Shown: piece after piece, positions 12,108 to 22,609 of the stretch | Position numbering within the stretch: the first letter of the stretch is position 1 | Layout: every line of letters begins with the position of its first letter | NCBI RefSeq assembly: GCF_000283155.1 | Contig: NW_004454178.1 | Coordinates: forward strand, 10,392,680 to 10,456,679 | Reading direction: 5' to 3' | From: Ceratotherium simum simum | Taxonomy: Eukaryota; Chordata; Mammalia; Perissodactyla; Rhinocerotidae | DNA: 64,000 bases | The notes under the pieces: model-generated | What the model saw: only the letters and a program-made list of their open reading frames with translations | What the model was told of the DNA's origin: nothing | Database searches by the model: none | Translations under genes and position numbers: made by a program

Positions 12108-12404
12108 GGGCGGGCCCCATGGCTTAGTGGTTAAGTGCGCGCGCTCTACTACTGGCGGCCCAGGTTCGATCCTGGGCGTGCACCGACGCACCGCTTCTCC
12201 GGCCATGCTGAGGCCACGTCCCACATACAGCAACTAGAAGGATGTGCAACTATGACATACAACTATATACTGGGGTTTTGGGGGAAAAAAAAGGAGGAGG
12301 ATTGGCAATAGATGTTAGCTCAGAGCCGGTCTTCCTCAGCAAAAAGAGGAGGATTAGCACGCATGTTAGCTCAGGGCTGATCTTCCTCACAAAAAAAATA
12401 AAAT
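12108..12404 (+). mobile_element. ERE-type SINE, long form, well preserved
   Basis: A complete copy from GGGCGGGCCCCATGGC to the (A)nTAAAATAAAAT tail. The middle carries the CTCCGGCCATGCTGAGGCC and CAGCAACTAGAAGGATGTGC blocks that mark the long form, then both tail repeats. A 14-base target duplication AAAATAACAGAATC is exact at 12094-12107 and 12405-12418, which argues for a fairly recent insertion. It is the best-preserved SINE in the window. Confidence 0.96.
12120..12173 (+). promoter_or_regulatory. RNA polymerase III internal promoter (A and B boxes) of the ERE
   Basis: TGGCTTAGTGG at 12120-12130 fits the A-box pattern TRGYnnARnnG. GGTTCGATCC at 12163-12172 fits the B-box pattern GWTCRAnnC. 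Both derive from the ancestral tRNA. Of the copies I compared, this is the only one with both boxes intact. Whether it is transcribed is unknown. Confidence 0.7.
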
Positions 12405-12418
12405 AAAATAACAGAATC

Positions 12419-13249
12419 ACAGCTAAAAGAAAGTGTGTTGATTTGTATTCATTTTATTATTTTAACTTATATAAGCAAATAGTTTACAGTCAAATAGTTC
12501 TACAAAATTTGTTATGGAAAACAGCACAATCCTATCTACCTCTTCACATTTTTCCCACCTTAGAGACAATCACTTTCAACTCTTCTAGATAATTATTTTG
12601 GTATTTACCTTCATGTTTCTAAATAATTTTCTTGAGTTGATATTTTTAAAGTTTTTTTCAATTTTAGTCATTTTATATTTACTTCCCACTCTGGAAAATT
12701 AATTCACTAAAAAAACTCTTTCACTGTCTCTTTCATTTGTATATATACTTCTTATTCTACCATTTCTCTAAAATAGCTGTGTTTTCTTAGGTCAATATGC
12801 AGGGTTTATATATTTATGACTAAGTAAATGCTATTTATAGTAGAACCCCATGGCAAATATAATAACTTTTCCCTTACTATAAAACTACTTTCTTGTAGTT
12901 AAGAATCACTTGTTTTAATATCTGTTAGTTTTCTCTATATTGATTAGGAATTTAACCTCAAAATCTTTGCTGATTGTCTAATTCTCTTCTTAAGAATTCA
13001 CACTCACTAGATATTCTGTCAATTTCTTCTTTCTGAAGATGTTTTTTCCTGGAGGCTCCTGACTTTCTCCCATGTGAACAGGGTGCCCTTTATGCATGTC
13101 ACTTAACTATCATCCCAAGATATCCTTGACTATTACCCTGGGAATTGAAGTCATCTCTTTCCTATGGCGGATTTTCTTTTTTCCTGTGTCTCATTTCAGT
13201 CTAGTACCAAAATATGAGTAGCTTCCTGTGTCAAAAGATGTTTATCTCT
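12419..13249. other. AT-rich sequence, probably decayed repeat
   Basis: The texture (ACTTCCCACTCTGGAAAATT, long pyrimidine-rich stretches) resembles very old antisense L1, but no block is clear enough to name. No gene. Confidence 0.35.
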
Positions 13250-14005
13250 TGCACAAAGTTCTCCGCAGGTCTGGATGACTCTGGCTGACTTTCTAGAACA
13301 GTTCTCCTCTTTGTTGGATCAGCATCTCAGATGACTTTATGGTGCCACCACAATTACATGTATTTTCATGACTGTGGAGGCAGGGGATGAAAGCATGGAG
13401 AATTGTGCACCAACTCTTAAGTACTCCAGCCTAGAAGTGTACTAGTGTCTTATGCTCATACTCCATTGGCCACATGACCAAATCACACAGCCATGCTAGC
13501 TGCAAGGGTATGGAGAAATGTGTGCTTGGAAGGAGAGGATAACTGGAAATATTAATGCAAAGCCTAACGTTCCCACATCTCTTTTGCACCACTTCTCTCC
13601 ACCTCATCTCTTTCTTAATCCAGCCACTCTGTGACAATCAGTTCTGTGAGTACTCCAACCAACTTTAGGAAGGAGTAGCCTTGGGGCAGCTCAGCTTAGA
13701 CCTGCACTGATGCTTCTCGCTTCTGGTCCTGAGCTTCTCCGACACCTGTGGCCACTTGGTGCTCATGCAGGTGCCCCTGAAAGGGCAGAAGAGTTGGCAC
13801 CCTCGGGAGACACTTTGACCAACATTAGACAGGAACTAAATGACAAATGATTCACCATTTCTTCTCAAGATGGATATCCTGAAAAATACCTCTTCCTCTT
13901 TCCCTAATTTGCTCCCCACACCCTTCATTCCTTCTCCTAGGATCACACTTCCTAATAAAACACTACTTGCCTCAGGCTCTGCTTTCTGGCCAAACCAGCC
14001 AACGA
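13250..14005 (+). mobile_element. Possible decayed LTR-type repeat
   Basis: Its distal part resembles LTR 3' ends of old ERVs: GGATCACACTTCCTAATAAA gives a polyadenylation-like AATAAA, followed by CTCAGGCTCTGCTTTCTGG. The proximal part (GTGGAGGCAGGGGATG, ATTGGCCACATGACC) also looks repeat-derived. The family and borders are uncertain, and it could be two repeats joined. Confidence 0.35.
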
Positions 14006-14399
14006 TACCCATGTCTTCTACTTTCTTGGTTTTTTATCTTGTTTGGTTGAAGGACAGGTGCTTCCTAAGAGAGGGTTCATGGGAGGTTAAGTTTTTTGTG
14101 ATCTTGATGTATGAAAATATTTTAATAACAACTGATGAGAATTTTCCTTCATATGGAACACAAGGTTGGTAACAATTTTGCTTTAGGATTCAAAGGCATG
14201 GCTCTACCTTCTAGCTTCCAGCCGTTGAGAAACCCAAAATCCATTTCTGACCTTCTTATGTACCTTGATTTTTATGTTTACCTTTTCTCTAGGCTTTTTG
14301 GATCATCTCTTTATCCCAATCTGAAATGTATAACTCTGTACTTTGCTTGGCCTATCATCCGTTGTCCTGGGAATTCAACACTCCTGGATTATTTTACTG

Positions 14400-15260
14400 C
14401 TGATTTTTTCATCCCTGTTTTCTTTGTGTTCTCTCCCTGGAAATCTTACTAATCACATATTGAATCTTTTGAACTTGTCTTCTAACTTACTTATTACTTG
14501 TATGTCTTTTTCCTTTGCTCTGTTCAACTTCATCTTTCAAATCTGCTAGTGAAATTTTCATTTCTGCTCTAAAATTTTAAATTTCTCAGAAAGTCTTTTT
14601 TCTTGAATTTTTAAAAGTATGTCTCTCTTCTTGTTTAATGTTTGTAATATTTATTCCTATTTCTACCAGCATGTGAGAGTTGAGTGGGATTGAGGTATGG
14701 AGTTCCGGGTGAGGTCTCAGCATCCTGTATGCATTTGTTCCCTTAACTCCTGTGTTCTCAGTTCAAAATTTCCCACCTGCTCATGGTCTAGGGTGTGTCA
14801 CTCCAAAGAACCTCTGCTTTCACCCTTTTGCAGGGTGGGAGAGAAACAATGACCCATTTGCACAAAATGAGGGAGAGGATCTGAGCCTTTGATTGTTCCT
14901 TTAACAGACTTTAAACCAAACCTCTGTACTTTCAGCGTTCGCTTCAGCCCTCTTTCCAAAGGAATTTGTTTTGCCAATTCCCCAGGCTTTGGAGAATTCT
15001 TTAGTGAAAGTCTGTTTGGTTCTCAGCTTTCCTCACTACCATTTTAGAATTCAGTTTCTTAGGTCTGCTATCATTTACCACTGTTTCATCTGCTCTGCAG
15101 CTTCCAAAGTATTGTGATGATGTCCTCTGCCATATTTCCTGTTCTTGTAGGGTTATAACTTCAAGAAAATTTCTTTACTGTCATCTTAGTTGGCTTTTGA
15201 GAATATATAAAAATAGATGATTGTGTTCAGTCAGCTATCTTTACACAGAATTCTTTAGAT
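14400..15260 (-). mobile_element. Old L1M-like fragment, antisense
   Basis: The right end carries TTTCTTTACTGTCATCTTAG and GATTGTGTTCAGTCAGC, a pattern I associate with antisense old L1M sequence. The left part (CTCTCCCTGGAAATC, then a T-rich run with short AAT and ATT words) fits L1 untranslated sequence. Middle parts are not recognisable. Confidence 0.45.
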
Positions 15261-15487
15261 AGTCTATTTTTCAATTATATTTGCATAATGCAATAGTATC
15301 AAACTTATAACCTGCAAATTTACTTTTTGGAAGAGACAAATATTTTGAAAATTCTAGTCAGTGTTCAACTCATTGGTATAATAACATATATTAAATATGC
15401 AAATATTTAGCCAGTCCCACAGAATTAAAATTGTACGTTTCATGAAGTTATGTAATGGGACTATGCAAATTTCATTAAATAGAGGAT

Positions 15488-15682
15488 TTGGGATGGCAAT
15501 GTTTCTCAGCCTCAGCACTATTGACATTTTGGGCCAAATAATTAACTCTTTGTTATGGAGGGTTGTCCTGTGCATAGTAGATTGTTTAGCAGCATCCGTG
15601 GCCTCCACCCAGTAGGATGCCAATAGCACCCCCAAGTTGGGGCAACAAAAATATCTCCAGACATTGCCAAATGTCTCTTGGA
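15488..15682 (+). mobile_element. MER20 hAT miniature, 3'-truncated
   Basis: TTTCTCAGCCTCAGCACTATT, GACATTTTGGGCC, GTCCTGTGCATAGTAG, AGCAGCATCCGTGGCC and TCTCCAGACATTGCCAAATG follow MER20 order. The last roughly 30 bases, including the terminal inverted repeat, are missing. The sequence passes straight into another hAT miniature. Confidence 0.92.
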
Positions 15683-15904
15683 GAAGTCAGCAAACCTTTT
15701 CTGTAAAGGGCCAGACAGTAAATATTTTCAGCTTTGTGGGTGATATTGTCTCTGCTGTGGCTGCTCAACTCTACTATTATAAAGTGAAAGCAGCCAGAGA
15801 CAATATATAAATGAATAGACATGGCTGTGTTCCAATAAAACTTTATTTACAACATTAGGCAGTGGGCCAGATTTGGCCCATAGGTTGCGGTTTACCAACT
15901 CCTG
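15683..15904 (+). mobile_element. hAT-Charlie miniature (GTCAGCAAAC...GTTTACCAACTCCTG type)
   Basis: It has GTCAGCAAACCTTTTCTG, AAGGGCCAGACAGTAAATA, TGGCTGTGTTCCAATAAAAC and a terminal GGTTTACCAACTCCTG, the inverse of the start. It belongs to the same family as the copy at 42686-42891, which lies in the opposite orientation. It is nonautonomous and has no coding capacity. Confidence 0.9.
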
Positions 15905-15929
15905 TATTGTATAAAGAGCAGATACTTGG

Positions 15930-16105
15930 GAGATAGAGTTGGATTTAAGCCACTTACAAGCTACATGATCTCAGGTAAACTTAATAAAAATAATAATCTC
16001 AGGTAAACTTAATAAAAATAATAATGTCTGTTTCATCAAGTTGTAGTGAGGGTCAGATAGAAATTTAAATGAGCAAGTTTCTAAAATATAGTAATACTAC
16101 TCACT
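15930..16105 (-). mobile_element. MIR SINE, antisense, with internal tandem duplication
   Basis: TTGGATTTAAGCCACTTACAAG, CATGATCTCAGGTAAACTT and TCATCAAGTTGTAGTGAGGG follow the MIR reverse-complement order. The middle is duplicated in tandem (see 15970-16025). Confidence 0.8.
15970..16025. repeat. Exact 28-base tandem duplication inside MIR
   Basis: The 28-base unit beginning CTCAGGTAAACTTAATAAAA occurs at 15970-15997 and again, without a mismatch, at 15998-16025. Confidence 0.97.
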
Positions 16106-16194
16106 TTTTTTGGTCCTTGTCAAGAGGTTCATAACTAAAACACTGCTAACGCCTCAGTAACCCCCTGCTATAATCAAATGTGCTTTTCCTCGGT

Positions 16195-16310
16195 GTAAGA
16201 TGGTAAGCTTCTGAAAGTGAGCAAATGAGTCACTGGCATCTTTTAACGTCTTTCCACTCAGTGCCTGGCACAGTGTTGTTGTTTATTAAATGTTTGACAA
16301 AGGAGCAAAT
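16195..16310 (+). mobile_element. L2 3' terminal fragment
   Basis: GATGGTAAGCTTCTGAAAG, CAGTGCCTGGCACAGTG and TTTATTAAATGTTTGACAAA match the L2 3' end order. Confidence 0.75.
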
Positions 16311-17435
16311 AACCCAGGGCATTCTACTGCATTCAATGCAGTTTTATTTCGTATTTATATTTGTACTGTTGCTTAAGAAGAAACACATTTTCAATAAGAC
16401 TTTAAAAAAAAACTCTGCTTCCAACACTAGTAGACATGGTAAAATATTTTGCCTGGTAATTTGTAGATCAAATGGTTTCACAAATACTTGTAGGAAACCT
16501 TTTGTACTTTACAGTCTCCAAAACAGCTGGAATGAAGCATTTTTCTATTAACTGTATGCTATTAGGAACACAAAAACATAATGATGTAATTTTTACAATA
16601 TTAGAATCAATTATCTTTTGGCATATTAAAACAAAATTATGTACTTCTTATTGTTCCTACCTAAATTACAAAAACTGACCCTGCTTTTAGGGTCTAACAA
16701 TCTACTGCAAGTCTTTGTGGTACTTTTTTGCCTGCTTGAAATATATGCAATAAGTTCTAGTTCTTCCAAAGAATTGAGATATTGAGACAGACTTAACATT
16801 CTGCTTACTATAGGTAAACTGAATGAGTGAAAAATAAGGGAAATGAGTTAAGGGCTAGAAGATTTGGGGGTTCCAGGACCATGACTGGATTTTAATTTTT
16901 ATATATTCCTTTATGTTCAATGAAGCTGTGGAATATGAAGAATTTAAGATATTGTCAAGCTTTGGAAGAAATGAGTGAGTTTACCCTGAAACAATTTTGG
17001 ATAACAATTTGCGGGGAAGTATGCTAATTCTAGGAAGTATTAAGGGAGCTACGTGCTGTCTTGGGAACAAGTGAAAAATGTTGGGTGCCTCAAAGAAACT
17101 CTGACACCTCTAAATTCCTAAAAGTGGAAACAAGTTTTGATATTGTTTACTTCTACTTGTTGCTTTCTTGAGGTATGTGGAAAAGGAAAAAGAGTAAAAA
17201 ACACCAAGTATGAGAAATGTAAGATATCAGAAGCCAAGCTTATAGCAAAACAACCATCCACTGTGTGGGAGGATCCAGATCCAGGTTGCGGATGGGTAAA
17301 CCAGACAGATGCTCCAGGCACCAGTCTTCTAGGCACACTACAATATTGTTGGAAGAAATCAGAAATGTGGTGCTATATTTCCTCGTGATAATCTATACAG
17401 AGATAGTGGTGTGACCTACTGAAAATCTAAGCTAT
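16311..17435. other. Unassigned AT-rich sequence
   Basis: No repeat recognised. A short frame at 17137-17388 has no family resemblance. Confidence 0.5.
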
Positions 17436-17500
17436 CGCCTCCTCCTCCTCCTCTTTCTTCTCCTCCCCCCACCCCACCCCCATCTTTCTTTCTTCTGCAG
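17436..17500 (+). repeat. Polypyrimidine tract ending in CTGCAG
   Basis: About 65 bases of CCT/CTT/C runs (CTCCTCCTCCTC, then a C-rich core) end in TTCTTCTGCAG. It looks exactly like a 3' splice site. A donor-like GGTAAGA lies at 17704. There is no other sign of an exon. Confidence 0.8.
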
Positions 17501-18010
17501 CAAGATTCCCATGACCATCTTTTGGGGCTGGAGTTGGCAGTGTAACTCCGCAGGTGGGAGTAGAATTCGTTTCCTTTCCTTGCCTAGAAGAATGCATAGC
17601 ACTTCATGATCCTATTGCCCAGGACTACCAAGTGTTTCCTATGAGACAGAAGATTCTATTACAGGAAAGAACAGTGGAATGGATACTTTTTGTTTGGAAA
17701 TAGGGTAAGAAAAGTGGCTTGGCCCATGAGGTAGACCAATAGATCCAGTGATGCACCACTAAGGTGCCTAGGGCCACTCTTTAGTTCTAGAAGCTCCTGC
17801 TGTAACTGCATCACACACCAACATTCTCCTCTGCCCCATCATCCTTCCTCATTCCTCACAGGTGTGGTTCCTAAGAACACTTCTGAATAAACCTCCTGTA
17901 TGCAAATCTCAGGTGTTTATAATCTTTTTCCTGTTGAACTTGACCCGTGGCAGTTGACAACTAAAGCGGTCCTAGGAAGACTCTAAAATGGGATTTTGGA
18001 GCTTGTTACT
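17501..18010 (+). mobile_element. LTR-like ERV fragment with AATAAA end (copy 1)
   Basis: The right part reads CTGTAACTGCATCACACACC, CTCCTCTGCCCCATC, TCACAGGTGTGGTTCC, GAATAAACCTCCTGTATGC, then GACTCTAAAATGGGATTTTG. The same skeleton occurs at 23530-23730. Both look like the 3' part of an old ERV LTR plus adjoining sequence. Left border and family are unknown. Confidence 0.45.
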
Positions 18011-18189
18011 CACCAGCAGAAGCAATTGCATTTGCAAGATTTAAACGAAATGGTAATTATAGGGACCATGGTGTTGCATGACTATTCCTGGGGGCCACTG
18101 TTGCATTGGAGAAGGATGGTAAAAGGCTAAGAATGATTCATCACAAGTGATGAAAAAAGTAGGTGAAGCGTGAAGACCAGAGGCCCTCT

Positions 18190-18599
18190 GCATTCATTTG
18201 CTGGGGCTTCTATAACAAGGTATCACAGACTAGGTGGCTTAAACAACAGAAATTTATTTTCTCACAGTTCCAGAGACTAGAAGTCCAAAATCAAGGTGTC
18301 AACAGGATTGGTTCCTTCTGTGGACTGTGAGGGAAGGATCTGTTCCAGGCTCTCTCCTTGACATGTAGATGACCTTCTTCATACTCACATGATGTTCTCC
18401 CTCTACACATGGCTGTGTCCAAATTTCCTCTTCTTAAAAGGGCATCAGTCATATTGGGTTAGGGCCCACGCTAATGATCTCATTTTAACTTAATTACCTC
18501 TTTAAAAATTCTGTCTCCAAATACAGTCATATTCAGAGGTACTGGGTGTTAAGACTTCAACACATGAATTTTGAGGGGACACAATTCAGCCTGTAACCA
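18190..18599 (-). mobile_element. MLT1-type LTR (ERVL-MaLR), antisense
   Basis: On the plus strand it reads ATTTGCTGGGGCTTCTATAA, ACAGAAATTTATTTTCTCAC, CTAGAAGTCCAAAATCAAGG, then CTGTCTCCAAATACAGTCAT and a terminal ACACAATTCAGCCTGTAAC. This is the full reverse complement of an MLT1-class LTR. There is no recognised internal sequence of its own. Confidence 0.9.
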
Positions 18600-19160
18600 T
18601 CTTCTTGGGAGCATATAAAGTGATTCTAATCTTCTATAGCCAAGGCATGAAAAACTAAAGATTAGGCTCAGGACTTAATTGTGAGAGCAGCAGAGCTCCA
18701 CAGAAGGTTGGGTTCTCAGCCATGGGTGACCTTCTATGTCTGCATCAGGGCTCTGATTTGAAGGAGTGAGGCCCTGTGATGTGGAATGAATACACCTAAG
18801 TTGATGCACTCAAAAATCCCTGTTTTCCCATGAGCACTGTGGGCCTGTAGGAGTGGGCCACTCCTTCCTGGTAAAGGCTGGTTCTTACTACTTGCTTGAA
18901 GATGATACAGAAGATTCTGCCTGCAAGGCAACAAGAAACTCTTCATTCTATTTTCACATCCTCTCCTGGCTATCAGACCAATAACTTCATAAGCCAGCTG
19001 GGAACGTGCTTAGCCTACCAAAGGAGGAAAGTGTCTATACCCCAAGGAGCTGTAAAAGTTAGTCAGCATATCCTGGCAGAACCAAGAGAGAATGCACAGC
19101 ACTGATTGCAGGAGAAGGCAGGGGTAAGGGAAACTCCATCTTTCTCCTCTACTCTCAATA
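18600..19160 (-). mobile_element. ERVL internal leader/gag-region relic, antisense
   Basis: The segment lies on the internal side of the primer-binding site and LTR that follow. Blocks such as CACTGTGGGCCTGTAGGAG and AGGCAACAAGAAACTC look like internal sequence of an old ERVL-type element, and no long frame survives. In ERVs this zone holds the leader and the start of gag. It ends against the MLT1 LTR at its distal side, so the rest of the provirus is missing or displaced. Confidence 0.55.
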
Positions 19161-19172
19161 CTTCTGACACCA
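19161..19172 (-). other. Primer-binding site, leucine tRNA type
   Basis: The plus strand reads CTTCTGACACCA, so the minus strand gives TGGTGTCAGAAG beside the LTR end. TGG plus this sequence is the leucine-tRNA primer site used by ERVL-class elements. It fixes the orientation of the element. Confidence 0.7.
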
Positions 19173-19184
19173 GATGTTTGGGAG

Positions 19185-19937
19185 ATTTTCCCATGCCAAG
19201 CAATTCTCCAGTTCTCAGTGGACACCGACTGAGTGTCCTACAAATTTAACTCAATTCAGACAGTAACTATCCAGAGTTAGCATAGACTCCATAGGTTAAG
19301 GGCTCAGTTCCATAAGGCTGTCCCCATTTCAGATGCCAATGACAAATCCTGGTTGTCACTCATACTTCCGGCTGACGAGCTATAAATCCAAGGTTCCAAG
19401 AACTCCCTCCTCGAGTTTGATAATTTGCTAGAATGGCTTATAGAACTCAAAGGAACATTTACTTACATTTACCAATTTATTATAAAAGGAAACAACTCGG
19501 GAACAGAAACAGCCTGATGGAAGAGACACATAGGTTAAGGTATGGGGTTGGAGTGGGTAAGTGGACCTTTCATGCCCTTTCTGGGCACACTACCCTCCAA
19601 GCATCTCAATGTGTTCACCAACCTGGAAGCTCATGAAATCTTGCTGTTGGAGAGTTTTTATAGAGCTTAATTGTGAGCCCCCCCACTCCCTTCCTCTTCC
19701 TGGAGGTCAGTGGGTGGGGCTGAAAGTTCCAAACCTTTAATCACTTGGTCTTTCTGGTAAATAGCCCTGTCTTGATGCTATCTGAGGGCTCCACCTTAAG
19801 TCATCTTCTTAGCATAAATTCAGATGTACTTAAAAAGGGATCTTATGAATAATAAAAGATATCCCTATTACTCAGGAAATTATAAGGGTTTTAGGAGGTC
19901 TGTGCCAGGAACCAGGGACAAAGACCAAATATAGTTC
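19185..19937 (-). mobile_element. ERVL-class LTR, antisense (copy 1)
   Basis: It follows the primer site in the order expected for a minus-strand 5' LTR: GTGTCCTACAAATTTAACTC, CCATAGGTTAAGGGCTCAG, GAGCTATAAATCC, CCCTCCTCGAGTTTGATAAT, GGGTGGGGCTGAAAGTTCC, then TAGGAGGTCTGTGCCAGGAA and ACAAAGACCAAATATA. The same LTR family recurs at 40285-41037. The subfamily (MER21/MLT2-like) is uncertain. Confidence 0.8.
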
Positions 19938-20037
19938 CTATTATATTACAGCAGGGCAGAATATAAATTTGGATAACAGTTATTGATATGGTAGCACTTT
20001 CCCAAGTACAGTATTTGATCCTTAGACAAGAACCCAG

Positions 20038-20400
20038 TGTTATGGACTGAATGTTTGTGTCCCCCTAAAATCCATAAGTGGAAGCCCTAATCACCAATGT
20101 GACTATATTTGGAGATAGGGCCTGTGAGGAGGTGATAAAGGTTAAATGAGGTTGTAAGGGTGGGGCCTGACTCTGATAGGACTGGTGTCCTTATAAGAGG
20201 AAAAGACCCCAGAGCTCTCTCTCCACCACATGAGGGCACAGCAAGAAGGTAGCCATCTGCCAGTCAGGAAGAGAATTCTCACCCGGACCTGAATTGGCTG
20301 GCAACTGTTGTTGGACATTCTAGCCTCCAGAACTGTGAGAAAATAAATTTCTGTTGTTTAAACCACCCAGTATTTTGTTATGGCAGGCTGAGCTGAGATA
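20038..20400 (+). mobile_element. MLT1-type LTR (ERVL-MaLR), sense
   Basis: It starts TGTTATGGACTGAATGTTTG and continues GTGTCCCCCTAAAATCC, ATTTGGAGATAGGGCC, GGTGTCCTTATAAGAGG, TCTAGCCTCCAGAACTGTG, AATAAATTTCTGTTGTT and AGTATTTTGTTATGGCAG. This is a near-complete LTR. ERV-type internal sequence follows at once, so it may be a 5' LTR of the element to its right or a solo LTR placed next to it. Confidence 0.92.
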
Positions 20401-21587
20401 TCCAAGGAGGGTGTGAGCACACTGCTTGGAAGAACATACATAGGACTGGTTCCTGAGGGTGTTGGATCAAGGAAGAAAAACTGTAACTTGGATAAGTAGA
20501 GTTTATTGTTATGGGAACACCCTCCTGTGATACAGAATTTACCACTGGCAAGGTCTCAGGAGATGTTATTCTAACCTCGGTTTGGCCCTTGAAAATACAG
20601 AAGAAGTGTTGGCCCACAGTAAGTGAAGTAGAAACGCCAGAACTTTTGTGTAGAGGAAGAGATCAAAATCTCAGGGAACTGGGCTTGCTATAGTGGATTT
20701 ACACATATGGCCAGAAAACCCACTAATTGACTATATTCAATGGGAGACCCTCAGGACACTTTATTTACTAAAACAGTAAGCAATGTCCTAATGAGAGAAG
20801 CAATAGGATTCTTAAGAAGGACAAAAGGGGCTGTCCTTTGTAGATCAGCACTGATTTAGGGAGATGGGGTTATAGCATTGGACTCCCTGATAACAGTGTA
20901 GATGATGTAATTCTGTAAAAAGAGATGCCAGCTGTTGGTGCTTCACTGGCAGAAGCAAAGTGGGTGCATTTATTATAATGATGGGCAAGGTCTAAGTGGA
21001 ACCAGCGGGCCTGACCTAAAAAGGGTTATGGAGATGGTGGGTAGAACTTGGTATTTGCTTGTACAGGATAAATTGTCAGCCAGCAAGGGTAGTGCTCAGT
21101 CTGTACAACAAAAGAAAGAAAGGGTGGATGACCAATAGGTAGAAGGCAACCGCTCCGATCAAAAGTCGTCATCTGTTGACCAGTTTCCATAATGGAGCCA
21201 GTTCCCAGATTGAAAAGAGGGAGATGTTGAGTTCTCACAAGGAAGGACCCTGTGACATCATGGCAAGCATGTTCAGTAATGATTATTCCAAGGCTTCCTC
21301 AAAGACAACTATATTCACCTATATAGTGAGGATAGAAGAATATCAAGACATTTTAAGGACTTTGGGACATAGGATCTGAATTAACAGGATAGGGTGAGAC
21401 TTATGAGGACCAAGCAATATAGGGAATTTTGGCTCAGGTCTTCTGGGTCCATGAGAGGGAGTCATTTACCTTTGGTCCCTGAATGATAATTGACATGGAT
21501 ATACTTGGTAGTCTGAAGAACTGCCCCATTGGTTCCTTAGCTTGTTCTCTAATTGATTGACAAGCAACACGAAAAGCTACCATTTTT

Positions 21588-21888
21588 TTTTTTTTTTTTG
21601 TGAGGATGATCAGCCCTGAGCTAACATCCATGCTAATCCTCCTCTTTTTGCTGAGGAAGACGGGCTCTGAGCTAACATCCATTGCCTAATCCCCCCCTTT
21701 TTTCCCCCAAAGCCCCAGTAGATAGTTGTATGTCATAGTTGCACATCCTTCTAGTTGCTGTATGTGGGATGCGGCCTCAGCATGGCCTCAGCATAGGAGA
21801 AGCGGTGCGTCGGTGTGCGCCCGATCCGAACAAGGCCGCCAGTAGCAGAGCGCACGCACTTAACCGCCAAGCCACGGGGCCGGCCCCC
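21588..21888 (-). mobile_element. ERE-type SINE, long form, inserted in ERVL internal region
   Basis: Antisense copy: poly-T, GAGCTAACATCCATGCTAATC, GCTGAGGAAGACGGGC, CATAGTTGCACATCCTTCTA, GGCCTCAGCATGGCC, AACCGCCAAGCCACGGGG, CCGGCCCCC. A 15-base target duplication AAAGCTACCATTTTT lies at 21573-21587 and 21889-21903. It postdates the ERVL. Confidence 0.95.
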
Positions 21889-22249
21889 AAAGCTACCATT
21901 TTTGACTGTGACACAGAGCAGTCAGAACAGGGCTCTGCAGCAGGTCCAGCCTTTAATCCAAGTATATGATCCAGGAGATCTCATGGTATTAGAGGTATAT
22001 GTAGTAGGAAAGGCACTTGGTTGGTTGGTCAAGGGACAGAAAGGGAAGGACTGGGGACAAGGAATCTGTGGAGGAAGCATCATTCTTTGAGGAAACCAAT
22101 TAGCCATTTGGTAGGAATTTGATTAGATTTGACCCCTTTTGCTTTCAAAATTGCAGATATTTATTTTGAAGAAAATAAACTGATATTTTTGGGTATCACT
22201 GTGCCTTTCCCTCCCACAGGGTTTCAGCCAGCATCATTAAGGTCTCAGA

Positions 22250-22450
22250 CGCCTTGATCCAGTGGCATAGAATCTTGCATAACATTGCATCAGACCAAGG
22301 GACCTGCTGTACAGGAAAGGAGATGTGGCAGTAGGCACATGGCCATGGAATCCACTAGTCCTATTATAAACCGTATCATCCAAAACCTGATGGCCTGATA
22401 GAGTGATAGAATGATCCTTTGAAGGCCGAGATGAGGTATCATGATTAAAG
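22250..22450 (+). pseudogene. ERVL pol integrase remnant
   Basis: Reading in broken plus-strand frames gives ASDQGT near 22284-22301, which covers the second catalytic aspartate region. A proline-histidine motif (PYHPKPDGL-like) and the following glutamate come near 22375-22400. Integrase inserts proviral DNA through a DD-35-E active site. Stop codons and frameshifts separate the blocks and the N-terminal zinc-binding part is not recognisable. It is a fossil only. Confidence 0.75.
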
Positions 22451-22609
22451 ATGATTCTCTGCAAGGAAGGGGGAGCCTCTAAATATACACTCTAAATCAA
22501 TGATTATTATATGGCACTGTGTCCCAAAGAGGAGGCACACTTAGTCCAGGAACCAAAGAGTGGAAGTAAGAGTGGCCCTACTATCATCACACTCAGTGAT
22601 TCCTTGGCG

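Noticed and set aside
12120..12173. tRNA gene
   Set aside because: The A and B boxes belong to a tRNA-derived SINE; there is no complete cloverleaf or tRNA 3' half, and the element has a SINE body, tail and target duplications.
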